Source: Gammaproteobacteria bacterium Milos-ODIII6
Lineage (GTDB): Bacteria; Pseudomonadota; Gammaproteobacteria; Chromatiales; Chromatiaceae
Assembly: GCA_029228645.1 (NCBI GenBank)
Contig: JAPTHR010000001.1
Span: forward strand, 302,925 to 366,924
Direction of reading: 5' to 3'
DNA length: 64,000 nucleotides
Below the pieces are notes generated by a model. It worked only from the letters and a program-made list of their open reading frames with translations. It was not told where the DNA came from and made no database searches. A program made the position numbers and the translations under genes. Positions 1 to 8,557 of the stretch are shown here, piece after piece (positions within the stretch are counted from its first letter, which is position 1; each line of letters starts with the position of its first letter).

Positions 1-615
1 CCCCACACGCCGGTCCGGTCCTGCGTCATCTGGTTGCATGGCCTCGGTGCCGACGGGCATGACTTCGAGCCCATCGTCGCTCAACTGCGCCTGCCGGAAG
101 CGCTCGGCGTTCGCTTCGTTTTTCCACATGCTCCAGTGCGCGCTGTAACCATCAACGGCGGCTACCGCATGCGCGCCTGGTACGACATCGGCTCGCCCGA
201 TCTGGAGGTCGACCCCGACTTCGACGGTATCAGCGATTCCGGGGCCTACCTGGAGGAACTGATCGAGCAGCAACGGGAGCAGGGCATTCCGCTCGAGCGC
301 CTGGTCGTGGGGGGGTTCTCCCAGGGCGGGGTGGTTGCGCTCCAGACGGCGCTGCAGATGGACGCCAAACCGGCCGGTGTGCTCGCCCTGTCAACCTACC
401 TGGCGGAGCCGTCCGGTGACGGCGCCGGCCTGCAGGTATTCCAGGCGCATGGCAACCGCGACACGGTGGTATCGATCGCGGCCGCGCAGCGTGCCCGTGC
501 GGTCCTCGAGGCCTTGGGAGCAGATGTGAGCTGGCGGGAATACCCCATGGCGCACGCCGTCCACCCGCAGGAGGTATCCGATATCAGCCGTTGGTTGAGG
601 GAGCGTCTGGCCTGA
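1..615 (+). CDS. Carboxylesterase / phospholipase family hydrolase, 5' truncated by window edge
   Basis: An alpha/beta-hydrolase of the small carboxylesterase family (YpfH/EstB-like) that cleaves short acyl esters in the cytoplasm. The reading frame is open from the first base, so the true start lies upstream. Near the left edge is the oxyanion-hole segment WLHGLGADGHDF. The nucleophile elbow GFSQGG places the catalytic Ser at codon 107 of the visible part. The Asp is probably in HGNRDTVVS and the His in PMAHAVHPQE. The conserved segment PVTINGGYRMRAWYD typical of the family, here AVTINGGYRMRAWYD, is also present. Only a handful of N-terminal residues seem to be missing. The TTG at 34 lies inside the conserved HGLG segment and is not a start. 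Confidence 0.9.
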   Translation, partial: PHTPVRSCVIWLHGLGADGHDFEPIVAQLRLPEALGVRFVFPHAPVRAVTINGGYRMRAWYDIGSPDLEVDPDFDGISDSGAYLEELIEQQREQGIPLERLVVGGFSQGGVVALQTALQMDAKPAGVLALSTYLAEPSGDGAGLQVFQAHGNRDTVVSIAAAQRARAVLEALGADVSWREYPMAHAVHPQEVSDISRWLRERLA

Positions 616-627
616 CTTGAGGGCCTC

Positions 628-1083
628 TCAGTTGCTCGCCTGCCAACTGCCGTCGGACTCGCGGCAGGCGGTGCCGTAGACCGTCTCCCGACGGCCGTCT
701 ATCCAGGCCTCGGTGCTGTACTCGCGGCAGGGCTGGGCATCCTCGTAGTAGGTTCGGGTCGGGGTCACAGCGTAGTCGTGGCCGGTGTCGGGATTGGACC
801 AGCTGACGGTGCTGTTGGTCGGCGATTTTTCCAGTGCTTGGGCGGCATGGTAACGATCGCTGTCGTCCATTGCCTGCCCGAGTTTGCCGCCGAGATACCC
901 ACCAAGCATGGTGCCGGCGATGGTCGCGGCCACACGTCCCGACCCGCTGCCGACACGGTTGCCGAGCACGCCCCCGGCAACCCCACCGAGCACCTGTCCG
1001 ACCTGTTCCTGTGTGGTCTGGCACCCGCTGAGTGCCACTGTGGCCGCGAGCATGCCGGCGAAAAGAAACTTTTGTGAACGCAT
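628..1083 (-). CDS. Glycine-zipper outer-membrane lipoprotein
   Basis: A 151-residue lipoprotein. The N-terminus MRSQKFLFAGMLAATVALSGC is a signal peptide ending in a lipobox (LSGC), so the mature protein would start at the lipidated Cys. Next comes a glycine-zipper 2TM segment (VGQVLGGVAGGVLGNRVG, then a second GxxxG stretch GTMLGGYLGGKLG), as in the 17-kDa surface antigen and SlyB-like families. The C-terminal half is a soluble domain rich in Tyr and Arg with two Cys (PCREYS, TACRES). I chose the ATG at 1083 because AGGAA precedes it at good spacing; an in-frame ATG at 1098 is possible. The precise role is unknown; envelope integrity is likely from the family. Confidence 0.75.
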   Translation of the reverse strand: MRSQKFLFAGMLAATVALSGCQTTQEQVGQVLGGVAGGVLGNRVGSGSGRVAATIAGTMLGGYLGGKLGQAMDDSDRYHAAQALEKSPTNSTVSWSNPDTGHDYAVTPTRTYYEDAQPCREYSTEAWIDGRRETVYGTACRESDGSWQASN

Positions 1084-1215
1084 CGCTGTTTCCTGCATTG
1101 ACTGGGTTGGGTATGCAAGGATATTACCTTTGCTGCCCCCGGGGTTCGCTCGCGATGTGATTTGTGGTGCATCCCTGCGGCGTCATGTGGGGCCGATGAG
1201 ATGCGTACAAGCGCC

Positions 1216-3999
1216 TTATCCGCGGCCAAGCCGGGCGGCCTGGTTGAGCCGCTGTTCGATGCGCACCTTGAAGCGCAGCAGGTCCGCGACCGTCAGCGAA
1301 GCATCCAGCGTCAGTTCCCCGGCCATGACGCCGGTCAGGTAGAACGGGTAGTTCTTGTCCCCTCGACGCAGTCCCTTGAGATACGCGGTGACCTCGGAAA
1401 ATATCTTTTGGCCGAGCGCCACCGAGTTGAATTCGCGTTCCCCGGACATCAGGCTGAATCCATCCTGCCAGGGGCCCTTGGGGCCGGTGCTGAGGATCAG
1501 TTCAGTGTACTGGCGGGTGTTCTGTTGCGGTGGGCGGACCCGTTTTGCATCCCATTCATTGCCACTTCGGGTGATCCGGATGTACTCCGGCGTGGAATCC
1601 TGGCCCTTGTCCAGCACGGGGCCATGCCATTCCCTGACGGTGCTGAAAAAGCGCTCCAGTTGAACCAGGAAATGCGCCTCACCGGCGTTTTGCAGTTGTT
1701 GCGTGATTACCTTGCCGCCGGCATCCAGGATATAGGCGTGCAGGTTGCGATGGTCAGGGTGGTAACAGATCTGCGTCCGCCCCGGTTTGTTCAGTCGCAG
1801 GATGGCCGCGAGTAAGGAAACCTCCGGCCCGGCCGCATCGATCTCGGTGTGCCGAAAAGTCTCGTCATGCTCGCCAAGAAAATTCAGCAGGTCGCCGGTG
1901 TTTCCGATGGGGTGATGCCCGAACTGGGCGCGCATGCGCTGAATCGCATGGAATTCCTCTCCGACCTGCAGGATGTAGCGCGCGTTGTCGTCCTGCTCGT
2001 GAAAATACTTCAGCAGACGCTCCCCCAAGGCGCTGACACGACGAGCGATGCTGATGCCATGGCCCGGGGTATCGCAGAAACAGGCCAGAGAGTCTGGTTC
2101 CGTCTGGTGCACGAACAGCTCGAGGTGTCGACACAACATGTCCAGCAGACCGCTGGCGCCAGTGTGATGGGAAACGTGCAGTTCACCCCAGTTGTTCGCA
2201 TGCACATGGTCGACCTGTGCCACCAGGTTGAGGCGGCGCGTGCCAAAACTCAGGGGGTCGCCCCGTTCGCTGACCCTCAGCAGTCCATTCATCAGATGCG
2301 GAGCGGATTCGAGGGCGTTGATCACCACCAGCGCGCGCTGTCCGCGAGCCGCCTGCGAGAATGCCTCGAGACCGGCCGTCTTGCGACTGCTGGCGGGAAA
2401 GTGTTGCCCCAGTACCCGCAGGATGTGGAGGTGCTCCTGTGTCTCGACAGCTGCGCTGTCCGTGCCCAGGTCGAAGCGTGTGCCCTTGTCGATGACCTGG
2501 TTGGCGCTCAACCAGGCGAGCAGCTCGACGAAGCTGGCGGTTGTCTTGATCGGCTCGTTTTCCTCTGCTGGCGGGGCCAGGAAACACTGCCAGGCGCTGC
2601 CCTCGGGGTCCCGCCGCAGCCACACGACTTCCTGGTGAATATCCTTGGATATGCCTGGATTGACGCTGTCAATTTTGCCCGGGCGCCTTTCCAGCGCGGA
2701 ATAGAGTTTTCTGCCGAGCAGCGAGAGTTCGCGGGTGTCGATCTCATGCATCATGTCCTGCTCGCGCGCGAACGCTGTCAGGAGGCGGTAAACGCGGGTC
2801 AGTTCGGTAACCAGCTTGCCGCGTTCCTCCATGACGCGCCCGAGCTTCCATTCGTTGACCCGGTCCAGGTTGATGAATTCGCCCTCGTCCCAGCCCCACT
2901 CCTGGCAAAGGCTCTGCAATATCGGGGTCTTCCAGTTCTCACGTGCGCGGCTCAGGCGGGCGCCGCTCTTGATATAGAAGGCGCGCCGGGCCAGCTCCAG
3001 CCGTTGCCGGTCGCCCTCGGCCTGCAGGTGCCGTTCGATCCTGCGCATCATCAACAGGTAGGGGTCGACATCGATTGCGGTCAGTTCGTCCTCACCCTGG
3101 TAGAGCGCGTTCGCCTCTTCCGCGACCCACCGGACATTCGGAAACTCGCTGGCGAAGGATTCGAACAGGAGAAGTTTGAGGAGCGACTTGTAGGGGACCC
3201 GGATGCCCTTGAACAGCTGCCAGTGGGCGGCACTGAAAAACTCCGCGGGACTGATCTCGTCCAGGCCGCCGAAGTCCAGCCAGTCGTCCTCCTGAACCAG
3301 CCCCCGGCTGAGCAGTCCCGCCGCGTAGCTGTGGTAGTCCAGGTCCCGTTCCGGTGGAACGATCCACCACAGGGGCGGGCGGCCGGCAAGCAGCAGCCCG
3401 GTGCGGTAAAACTCTTCCAGGAGCAGATGGTGTTGGGTATTGCCGCTGCTCTCGTCGGACAGGGCATTGTGCTGCCGCTGGCGGAAACCTTCCGCATGCA
3501 GCACGAAGAAGTGCACCTCCAGACCCCGCTCGGCGGCAACTGCCTCGAGCAACCGGGTCTTCTCCTCCAGGATCGCCAGTTGTGCCGGCGTGAGTTGCGG
3601 GTGATGGCAGACCCAGATATCGAAATCGCTGCTGCGCTCCTGGGCAAGCGTCCCGGAGCTGCCGATCAGGTACAGGCCGAGAATCGGCCAGTAACGCTGC
3701 GCGCGCTGCTCCCTCTTCATGCTATGGGCATACTGCCGCACCGAGAGGAGGGTATAGCGGTCCGGCTCGTAGCTGGCGATGCCAGCGGGTACGTCGCCTT
3801 CGAGGTAACCGGGCAGCGCGGGGTGGTTGACGTGGAGGAGGAAGGGCAGCAGGCGCAGGAACTCGCCCTGCTCCCAACTGAGCGCGTCGTGGATATAGCG
3901 CAAGCGCTCCTGCGTGATTTGCCCGCGGCGTTTCAGGACACGCTGGATGTCCTTGCGTGAGGGTGCGTCAAAGGCGATCTCGACGGCTGCTTCACGCAT
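1216..3999 (-). CDS. cyaA: Class I adenylate cyclase
   Basis: Makes cAMP from ATP in the cytoplasm. At 927 residues it is somewhat longer than the roughly 850-residue enterobacterial enzyme. The nucleotidyltransferase signature is clear: GSSG at 113-116, followed by SSDFDIWVC with the paired metal-binding acids D125 and D127. The N-terminal segment LLPFLLHVNHPALPGYL matches the family. The long C-terminal half corresponds to the regulatory region. The start overlaps the stop of the upstream PAS/GGDEF gene by 8 nt, so the two are probably co-transcribed and translationally coupled. A very long antisense frame runs across the gene but has no recognisable product. A cyclic-nucleotide-binding protein at 56773-57264 is a possible cAMP target. 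Confidence 0.93.
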   Translation of the reverse strand: MREAAVEIAFDAPSRKDIQRVLKRRGQITQERLRYIHDALSWEQGEFLRLLPFLLHVNHPALPGYLEGDVPAGIASYEPDRYTLLSVRQYAHSMKREQRAQRYWPILGLYLIGSSGTLAQERSSDFDIWVCHHPQLTPAQLAILEEKTRLLEAVAAERGLEVHFFVLHAEGFRQRQHNALSDESSGNTQHHLLLEEFYRTGLLLAGRPPLWWIVPPERDLDYHSYAAGLLSRGLVQEDDWLDFGGLDEISPAEFFSAAHWQLFKGIRVPYKSLLKLLLFESFASEFPNVRWVAEEANALYQGEDELTAIDVDPYLLMMRRIERHLQAEGDRQRLELARRAFYIKSGARLSRARENWKTPILQSLCQEWGWDEGEFINLDRVNEWKLGRVMEERGKLVTELTRVYRLLTAFAREQDMMHEIDTRELSLLGRKLYSALERRPGKIDSVNPGISKDIHQEVVWLRRDPEGSAWQCFLAPPAEENEPIKTTASFVELLAWLSANQVIDKGTRFDLGTDSAAVETQEHLHILRVLGQHFPASSRKTAGLEAFSQAARGQRALVVINALESAPHLMNGLLRVSERGDPLSFGTRRLNLVAQVDHVHANNWGELHVSHHTGASGLLDMLCRHLELFVHQTEPDSLACFCDTPGHGISIARRVSALGERLLKYFHEQDDNARYILQVGEEFHAIQRMRAQFGHHPIGNTGDLLNFLGEHDETFRHTEIDAAGPEVSLLAAILRLNKPGRTQICYHPDHRNLHAYILDAGGKVITQQLQNAGEAHFLVQLERFFSTVREWHGPVLDKGQDSTPEYIRITRSGNEWDAKRVRPPQQNTRQYTELILSTGPKGPWQDGFSLMSGEREFNSVALGQKIFSEVTAYLKGLRRGDKNYPFYLTGVMAGELTLDASLTVADLLRFKVRIEQRLNQAARLGRG

Positions 4000-4813
4000 C
4001 GTTCAAATCGCTGCCGGCGGCCTGCAGCAGGGTGCGTAAATCGTCGCCTTTCCCCCACACGGCGAGGCCGAATTCGAGTGCTGGAGAGAATCCTTCCAGC
4101 GGCGAGGGCAGTTGCAGGTCGGCCAGATCAGCCTGGATCTTGCTGATCAGTTGTTGTGCATCCGGGCGGGTCGTCTCCGGCAGTATCACCAGGAAGGTGT
4201 TGTCTTCCCAGCGGCCGATCTGGTCGACCCAGCGCAGGCGATCGCGTAGAAAACGCGAAATCGCGAGGATCAGGGTATCGGCGCTCCTTGGCATCGGCTC
4301 GACGCGCGCTTCCTGCAGCTTCGACTGCACCAGCAGGACAGTGAGTGGATTGTTGTAACGTCGGCTGCGCGAGATCTGCAGGTCCAGCGCCTGGCGGATG
4401 GCGCGTTGATTCGGCAGCCCGGTCAGATTGTCGTTCAGGCGCAGGTCCCGGAGCTGACGATGCAATGACTGGTTTTCTTCCTGCAGCGATTTCTCCAGGG
4501 TCACATCCTGCACAGCCAGAACGGTCTTGTCCCCCATCGGGTCGCGCTGCGAGCGCAGCCAGTAGGATCGTCCTGTCGGGCCGGTCCACCGAACCGGCTC
4601 CGGACAGCCGGCCAGCCAGGTCTTTGCCGTCGTTGGCAGTGATTCGGACAGACTCCCGGTGAGCGACTCGACGCTCGCGCCCAGGATGCGCGCGAATGCG
4701 CTGTTGATCCATTCGAAACGGCCGTCGACATCGAGAAGCGCCAGGGCGCAACTGGATTCCATGTCCGGGGGCGGGGCCTCGGCAGGGCGTACCGAATGAA
4801 ACATTGCTCGCAT
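3992..4813 (-). CDS. PAS domain protein with degenerate GGDEF domain
   Basis: A 273-residue cytoplasmic signalling protein. Residues ~20-105 look like a PAS sensor (LLDVDGRFEWINSAFARILG). A short coiled coil follows (~106-125), then a GGDEF-type domain opening with DNLTGLPNQRAIRQAL at 128. The active-site loop that should read GGDEF/GGEEF is EDNTF (203-207, in GRWEDNTFLVILPET), so cyclase activity is very unlikely. The domain may bind nucleotide or act as a protein-interaction module. The start ATG has a strong GAGGAG site just upstream. The stop overlaps the cyaA start, so the natural guess is that the protein controls or senses something for adenylate cyclase; that is inference. Confidence 0.8.
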   Translation of the reverse strand: MRAMFHSVRPAEAPPPDMESSCALALLDVDGRFEWINSAFARILGASVESLTGSLSESLPTTAKTWLAGCPEPVRWTGPTGRSYWLRSQRDPMGDKTVLAVQDVTLEKSLQEENQSLHRQLRDLRLNDNLTGLPNQRAIRQALDLQISRSRRYNNPLTVLLVQSKLQEARVEPMPRSADTLILAISRFLRDRLRWVDQIGRWEDNTFLVILPETTRPDAQQLISKIQADLADLQLPSPLEGFSPALEFGLAVWGKGDDLRTLLQAAGSDLNDA

Positions 4814-4960
4814 TTCTCCTCGTGAGTCGGCTTCTCGGCTGTGTGGCGGCCGGGAGGCCGGATTCTTGAGCCAGAGAGGCGCTGAGGAAGCGCAGGGAAT
4901 GGCGTGGTTTCAAGGCGAGCTGGCGGAAGGTCCGGGCCAGCACCTGAAACACAGTTGCTG

Positions 4961-5317
4961 CTAATCGTATTCGTCGGCCCGGCGGGCGTCGCCGCGGACC
5001 TTGTCGCGGGGATATCGCTGCTCGTTGATTTCCATCTTGCGGTAGGCGGCGTCGAGGAGGTCGACGTCGAGGCGTTCGGCGAGGCGTACCAGGTAGATCA
5101 GGATATCGGCCATCTCCAGGGCGACGGCCTCCTTCTTGTCCGGGTCCAGGTTCGCGCTCTGTTCCTCCCTCAGCCATTGGAAATGCTCGAGGAGCTCGCC
5201 CGATTCGGCGGTCAATGCCATGCTCAGGTTTTTGGGCGAATGAAACTGCTCCCAGTCACGGGTGCGTGCGAATTCCTTCAACTGGCGGCTTAGGTCATCC
5301 AGGCTGTGGTGCGACAT
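4961..5317 (-). CDS. MazG-like nucleotide pyrophosphohydrolase
   Basis: A 118-residue all-alpha NTP pyrophosphohydrolase of the MazG/dCTPase-like superfamily, hydrolysing (d)NTPs to NMP and PPi. The metal-binding EXXE...EXXD pattern is visible: E38-S-G-E41 and E68-M-A-D71 (TAESGELLEHFQWL, then ALEMADILIYLVRLA). The conserved N-terminus (LKEFARTRDWEQFHSPKNLS) matches the single-domain dCTP-pyrophosphatase-like subgroup. The start is the ATG at 5317 (MSHHSLDD). The frame stays open far upstream to 5890, but that extension is antisense to the globule-protein gene and non-homologous. It is a housecleaning enzyme; no operon partner is obvious. Confidence 0.88.
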   Translation of the reverse strand: MSHHSLDDLSRQLKEFARTRDWEQFHSPKNLSMALTAESGELLEHFQWLREEQSANLDPDKKEAVALEMADILIYLVRLAERLDVDLLDAAYRKMEINEQRYPRDKVRGDARRADEYD

Positions 5318-5386
5318 CGTGGGGTTTCGGCTGTGGCGAGCTGTCCAATACAGGATTCTAAACAGATGGCAGGCCAGGGTTGTAAT

Positions 5387-5410
5387 ATTAGTAAAAAATA
5401 ATATACTAAT
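5387..5410. promoter_or_regulatory. AT-rich dyad upstream of the sulfur-globule-like gene
   Basis: A perfect 7-bp inverted repeat (ATTAGTA ... TACTAAT, 10-nt A/T spacer) stands out in an otherwise GC-rich region between two divergent genes. It lies about 90-110 nt upstream of the start at 5500. It could be an operator or part of an AT-rich promoter. No clear -35/-10 pair could be fixed. Confidence 0.4.
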
Positions 5411-5499
5411 CGGCGAAGTATCCCGGTTTCGGTGCGCCTGCTGGCGGTATACACTCGGCCCACCGTTGACCACCCTTACGTTTCTAATTGGAGATAACC

Positions 5500-5997
5500 A
5501 TGAAAAAGTTTGCTGCAGTTTCCATCGCTGCGCTGATGTTGGCGGGTGCCCCGGCGCACGCCTTCTTCGACGACAATGACAAGTACTCCGATCCGGAGTG
5601 CTGGTACAACCCGGACTGTAACCCTTACGACCCGTGGGATCCGCGTTACTGGATGGAAGAGATGGAAAGCTTCTGGGACGACGATGACGATTATGGCTAC
5701 GGCGGCTACGGTGGCCCGATGGGTATGCCCTACGGTGGTCCGATGGGTGGTCCGATGGGTGGGCCTTACGGCCGTCCGATGATGCCTTACGGCGGTATGC
5801 CCGGTGGTATGCCTGGTGCGATGCCTTACGGCGCTCCTGCGATGCCTTATGGTGCCCCGGCGCCTGCTCCGCGTGCTCCTGCTGCTGCACCGGCTCCGGC
5901 TGCTCCTTACGGTATGCCTTACCGTCCGCAGATGCCGGCCCCGTACGCTGCTCCGCGTCCGGCCCCGGCTCCGGCTCCGGCTCCGGCCAGCAAGTGA
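5500..5997 (+). CDS. Sulfur globule-like secreted protein
   Basis: A 165-residue exported structural protein. Residues 1-21 form a signal peptide ending AHAFF. The mature N-terminal part is acidic and aromatic (CWYNPDCNPYDPWDPRYW, then a DDDDD run). After it comes a low-complexity Gly/Met/Pro/Tyr tract with GGPMG and MPYG repeats, and a Pro/Ala tail ending APAPAPASK. This composition resembles the sulfur globule envelope proteins of purple and chemotrophic sulfur bacteria, which coat intracellular or periplasmic sulfur deposits; the assignment rests on composition and context. The ATG at 5500 has GGAG 8-10 nt upstream. A strong terminator follows, so the gene is probably monocistronic. The convergent neighbour is a cytochrome whose mature N-terminus has similar composition. 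Confidence 0.65.
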   Translation: MKKFAAVSIAALMLAGAPAHAFFDDNDKYSDPECWYNPDCNPYDPWDPRYWMEEMESFWDDDDDYGYGGYGGPMGMPYGGPMGGPMGGPYGRPMMPYGGMPGGMPGAMPYGAPAMPYGAPAPAPRAPAAAPAPAAPYGMPYRPQMPAPYAAPRPAPAPAPAPASK

Positions 5998-6018
5998 TCA
6001 GCTGATCCGGTACAAAAG

Positions 6019-6046
6019 AAGCCCGGCATTCGCCGGGCTTTTTTTT
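6019..6046 (+). terminator. Rho-independent terminator
   Basis: Perfect 9-bp stem AAGCCCGGC/GCCGGGCTT with a 4-nt loop and a run of eight T. It lies 22 nt after the globule-protein stop. Confidence 0.92.
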
Positions 6047-6071
6047 GCCTTTGGATCAGGGCTTCAGGCGC

Positions 6072-6731
6072 TTACCACCAGCCAAATCCCCGGAAACCCA
6101 CGTGACAGCCTTCGCAGGTGGCGGAGAGGTTATTGAACTTCTCCCAAACCGAAGGATCCACGGCCACCTTGGTGCACGCCTCGTCGCCCTTCTTGCAGCT
6201 GAAGGCCGCGTCACGCTTGGGCAGCATGATGGCGTTTTCCGGCTTGGGTTGGATGACCAGCGCTTTTGCGAGTTCACCCGCAGCGACGCTCAGGTTGTCG
6301 GCGTAGCCTTTGAAGGCATCCTGGTTCTGCCACACGCTGGGCATGGCACGCGAGCCGGACGTGACCACAGCGCCAGGATGAAAGTTTCGGGACAGCTTGA
6401 TCCCCGAACCTGACTGGATCATGCGCGCCAGTTGAACGGCCTCGCTGCGATCGAAACCCTTGCCACCGTAGAGCATTGCCGACAGTTCGTTGAGGGCGTC
6501 CTGGTGGTCGCTCATCATGTCCTGACGGTTCATCTTGAGGGAATGCCGGTCATAGCTCGACAGGCGCGGCGGCAGGTAGTAACCGCCACCAGGCGGTCCG
6601 TACATGGGGGCACCCCACCCCGGGTAGTAATCGTCATCCCCGAAATCGAAGGAAAACGCATAGGCGCCGGCGGCGCTCAGCAGGGTGGCGCCGAGGGCGC
6701 CGCGAAGCAGGCTCTTTTTTAAGTCTCGCAT
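6072..6731 (-). CDS. c'-type cytochrome with sulfur-globule-like N-terminal extension
   Basis: A 219-residue periplasmic monohaem cytochrome. The signal peptide (~1-25, ending GAYAFS) is followed by an acidic/aromatic Gly-Pro stretch (FDFGDDDYYPGW, then GGGYYLPP). A helical region of cytochrome c'/c556 type follows (RQDMMSDHQDALNELSAM, and later WEKFNNLSATCEGCH). The haem-binding CEGCH is at the extreme C-terminus (C206, C209, H210), as usual in the c' four-helix fold. The gene is convergent with the globule-like gene, sharing the terminator region. Family members bind NO or transfer electrons; here a link to stored sulfur is suggested by the shared N-terminal composition, which is inference. 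Confidence 0.75.
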   Translation of the reverse strand: MRDLKKSLLRGALGATLLSAAGAYAFSFDFGDDDYYPGWGAPMYGPPGGGYYLPPRLSSYDRHSLKMNRQDMMSDHQDALNELSAMLYGGKGFDRSEAVQLARMIQSGSGIKLSRNFHPGAVVTSGSRAMPSVWQNQDAFKGYADNLSVAAGELAKALVIQPKPENAIMLPKRDAAFSCKKGDEACTKVAVDPSVWEKFNNLSATCEGCHVGFRGFGWW

Positions 6732-6865
6732 CTCGGGTTTTCTCCGTACTGCAGCTTGAAGTGGCCCACTTCTCCGTGCCCGGTTTTGTGGGCCTTGTAT
6801 AAACGCTTTTGCTATCGAGCCAAGTATAGCTGGTCCACGTTCTGCGGGCTCCGGGCCGATACGTT

Positions 6866-7069
6866 TCAGGAGCGCTCGCGGCGCTTGGTGATGGTCTCTC
6901 CGCCGACCCCCCAGTTGTCGGTCGAAACCTCTTCCACAATCACCCAGGTCGCGCCCGGGTTCTTACCCAGTGTCTCCGCGACGGCCGCGGTCACGCGCTC
7001 GATCAATTCGGCCTTCTGCTCTGCCGGAATCTGATCTTCTTTCAGGACCTTTATCGTGACCAGTGGCAT
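6866..7069 (-). CDS. 4-oxalocrotonate tautomerase family protein
   Basis: A 67-residue tautomerase-superfamily protein. After removal of Met the N-terminus is Pro (MPLVTIKVLKEDQ), the catalytic base of 4-OT enzymes that catalyse keto-enol tautomerisation. The conserved body (AELIERVTAAVAETLGKNP, then WVIVEEVSTDNWGVGGETIT) fits the family. The start at 7069 is fixed by the Pro requirement; the frame upstream overlaps argH. Only one base separates it from the argH stop, so it is co-transcribed downstream of argH. The physiological substrate is not known, and the pairing with argH gives no clear clue. Confidence 0.88.
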   Translation of the reverse strand: MPLVTIKVLKEDQIPAEQKAELIERVTAAVAETLGKNPGATWVIVEEVSTDNWGVGGETITKRRERS

Positions 7070-7070
7070 C

Positions 7071-8459
7071 TTATGCGCCTTCCTGCAGGCGTTGGCGTGC
7101 CTCGCGGATCGCTTCGCGCACTTGCTCCGGGGCGGTGCCCCCGATGTGCTTGCGCGCCGCAACCGAGCCCTCGAGGGTAAGACAATCGAACACGTCCGCC
7201 TCGATGCGGTCACTGAATTCACGCAGTTCATCCAGGCTCAGATCGGCCAGGTCGCAGCCTTTCTGCACGCAATAGGCCACGGAGCGTCCCACCACCTCGT
7301 GCGCGTCCCGGAAAGGCAGCCCCTGGCGTACCAGGTAGTCGGCCAGGTCGGTTGCCGTGGCGAAGCCCTGCAGGGCGGCGGCGCGCATCCGTTCGGGGTT
7401 GCAGCTGATCGCCGGGATCATGTCAGCGAACACCTTGAGCGAGCCGCGCAGATTGTCCACCGTATCGAAGAGCGGCTCCTTGTCCTCCTGGTTGTCCTTG
7501 TTGTAGGCAAGCGGTTGGGACTTCATCAGGGTCAGCAGGGCCATGAGGTGACCGTATACCCGTCCCGTCTTGCCGCGGATCAGTTCCGGTACGTCCGGGT
7601 TCTTCTTCTGCGGCATGATGGAAGAGCCGGTGCAGAAACTGTCCGACAGCGTGACAAAGCCGAACTGCGCCGAGCTCCAGATGATCAGCTCCTCGCTCAT
7701 GCGCGACAGGTGCATCATCAGGATGCTGGCGGCGGCGCTGAACTCGATCGCGAAATCGCGATCCGAGACCGCGTCCAGCGAATTGCGGCAGGGTCCATCG
7801 AAGCCGAGCAGGCTGGCCGTGAATTCCCGGTCGATCGGGTAAGTGGTGCCGGCCAGGGCGGCGGCGCCGAGCGGCATCCGGTTCATCCGCTGACGGCAAT
7901 CCTGCAGTCGCGACCCGTCGCGTTCGAGCATCTCGAACCAGGCCATCATGTGATGCCCGAAGGTAATCGGTTGCGCGGTCTGCAGATGGGTGAAGCCGGG
8001 CAGAATGGTCTCCGCCTCACGCTCCGCGATATCCAGCAGCGCCCGCTGCAGGCGCTGCAGCTCGCTCTCGAGCTGCTGTAACTCCTGGCGCAGCCAGAGG
8101 CGCACATCGGTAGCGACCTGGTCATTGCGCGAACGGCCGGTGTGCAGCTTTTTGCCCGCCTCGCCAATGGCTTCGGTCAGCGCGGCCTCGATGTTCATGT
8201 GTACATCCTCGAGTTCGACCGACCAGTCGAAATCTCCGTTCTCGATACGATCGAGGATGAGGTTGAGGCCCTTGACGATGGCGGTGCGCTCGTCTTCGCT
8301 GAGAATGCCCTGACGCGCCAGCATGGTGGCATGCGCGATCGAGCCCTGGATGTCCTGGGGCGCGAGGCGCTGGTCGAACTCGACCGAGGCGGTGAAGGCC
8401 TCGACGAAGGCATCCGTGGGTTCGGTGAAGCGCCCGGCCCAGAGTTTCTTGTCGCTCAT
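7071..8459 (-). CDS. argH: Argininosuccinate lyase
   Basis: A 462-residue cytoplasmic enzyme splitting argininosuccinate into arginine and fumarate, the last step of arginine biosynthesis. The fumarase/aspartase superfamily signature [11 protein letters not shown] is present, as are the N-terminal [20 protein letters not shown] and the substrate-contact segment [19 protein letters not shown]. The start [11 protein letters not shown] (8459) matches the family; an upstream ATG at 8543 would add non-homologous residues. It is divergent from algZ, the same argH/algZ/algR arrangement as in pseudomonads, and is followed by a tautomerase gene. Confidence 0.96.
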   Translation of the reverse strand: MSDKKLWAGRFTEPTDAFVEAFTASVEFDQRLAPQDIQGSIAHATMLARQGILSEDERTAIVKGLNLILDRIENGDFDWSVELEDVHMNIEAALTEAIGEAGKKLHTGRSRNDQVATDVRLWLRQELQQLESELQRLQRALLDIAEREAETILPGFTHLQTAQPITFGHHMMAWFEMLERDGSRLQDCRQRMNRMPLGAAALAGTTYPIDREFTASLLGFDGPCRNSLDAVSDRDFAIEFSAAASILMMHLSRMSEELIIWSSAQFGFVTLSDSFCTGSSIMPQKKNPDVPELIRGKTGRVYGHLMALLTLMKSQPLAYNKDNQEDKEPLFDTVDNLRGSLKVFADMIPAISCNPERMRAAALQGFATATDLADYLVRQGLPFRDAHEVVGRSVAYCVQKGCDLADLSLDELREFSDRIEADVFDCLTLEGSVAARKHIGGTAPEQVREAIREARQRLQEGA

Positions 8460-8557
8460 GGATCTGTCTGTCTGCGTCTCAAAGGCCCCGATTATACCGT
8501 TGCCGCGGTTGTTAAACCGGCAAACATCCGCTGGCCGGGTCAATCTATACTCTGTGC

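Noticed and set aside
1849..3960. A 703-residue open frame antisense to cyaA
   Set aside because: Its protein has no recognisable domain and lies wholly opposite a strongly conserved gene. Long antisense frames are common in GC-rich DNA.
5318..5890. N-terminal extension of the MazG-like gene
   Set aside because: The extension is antisense to the sulfur-globule-like gene, has no homology to MazG proteins and crosses the AT-rich promoter region.
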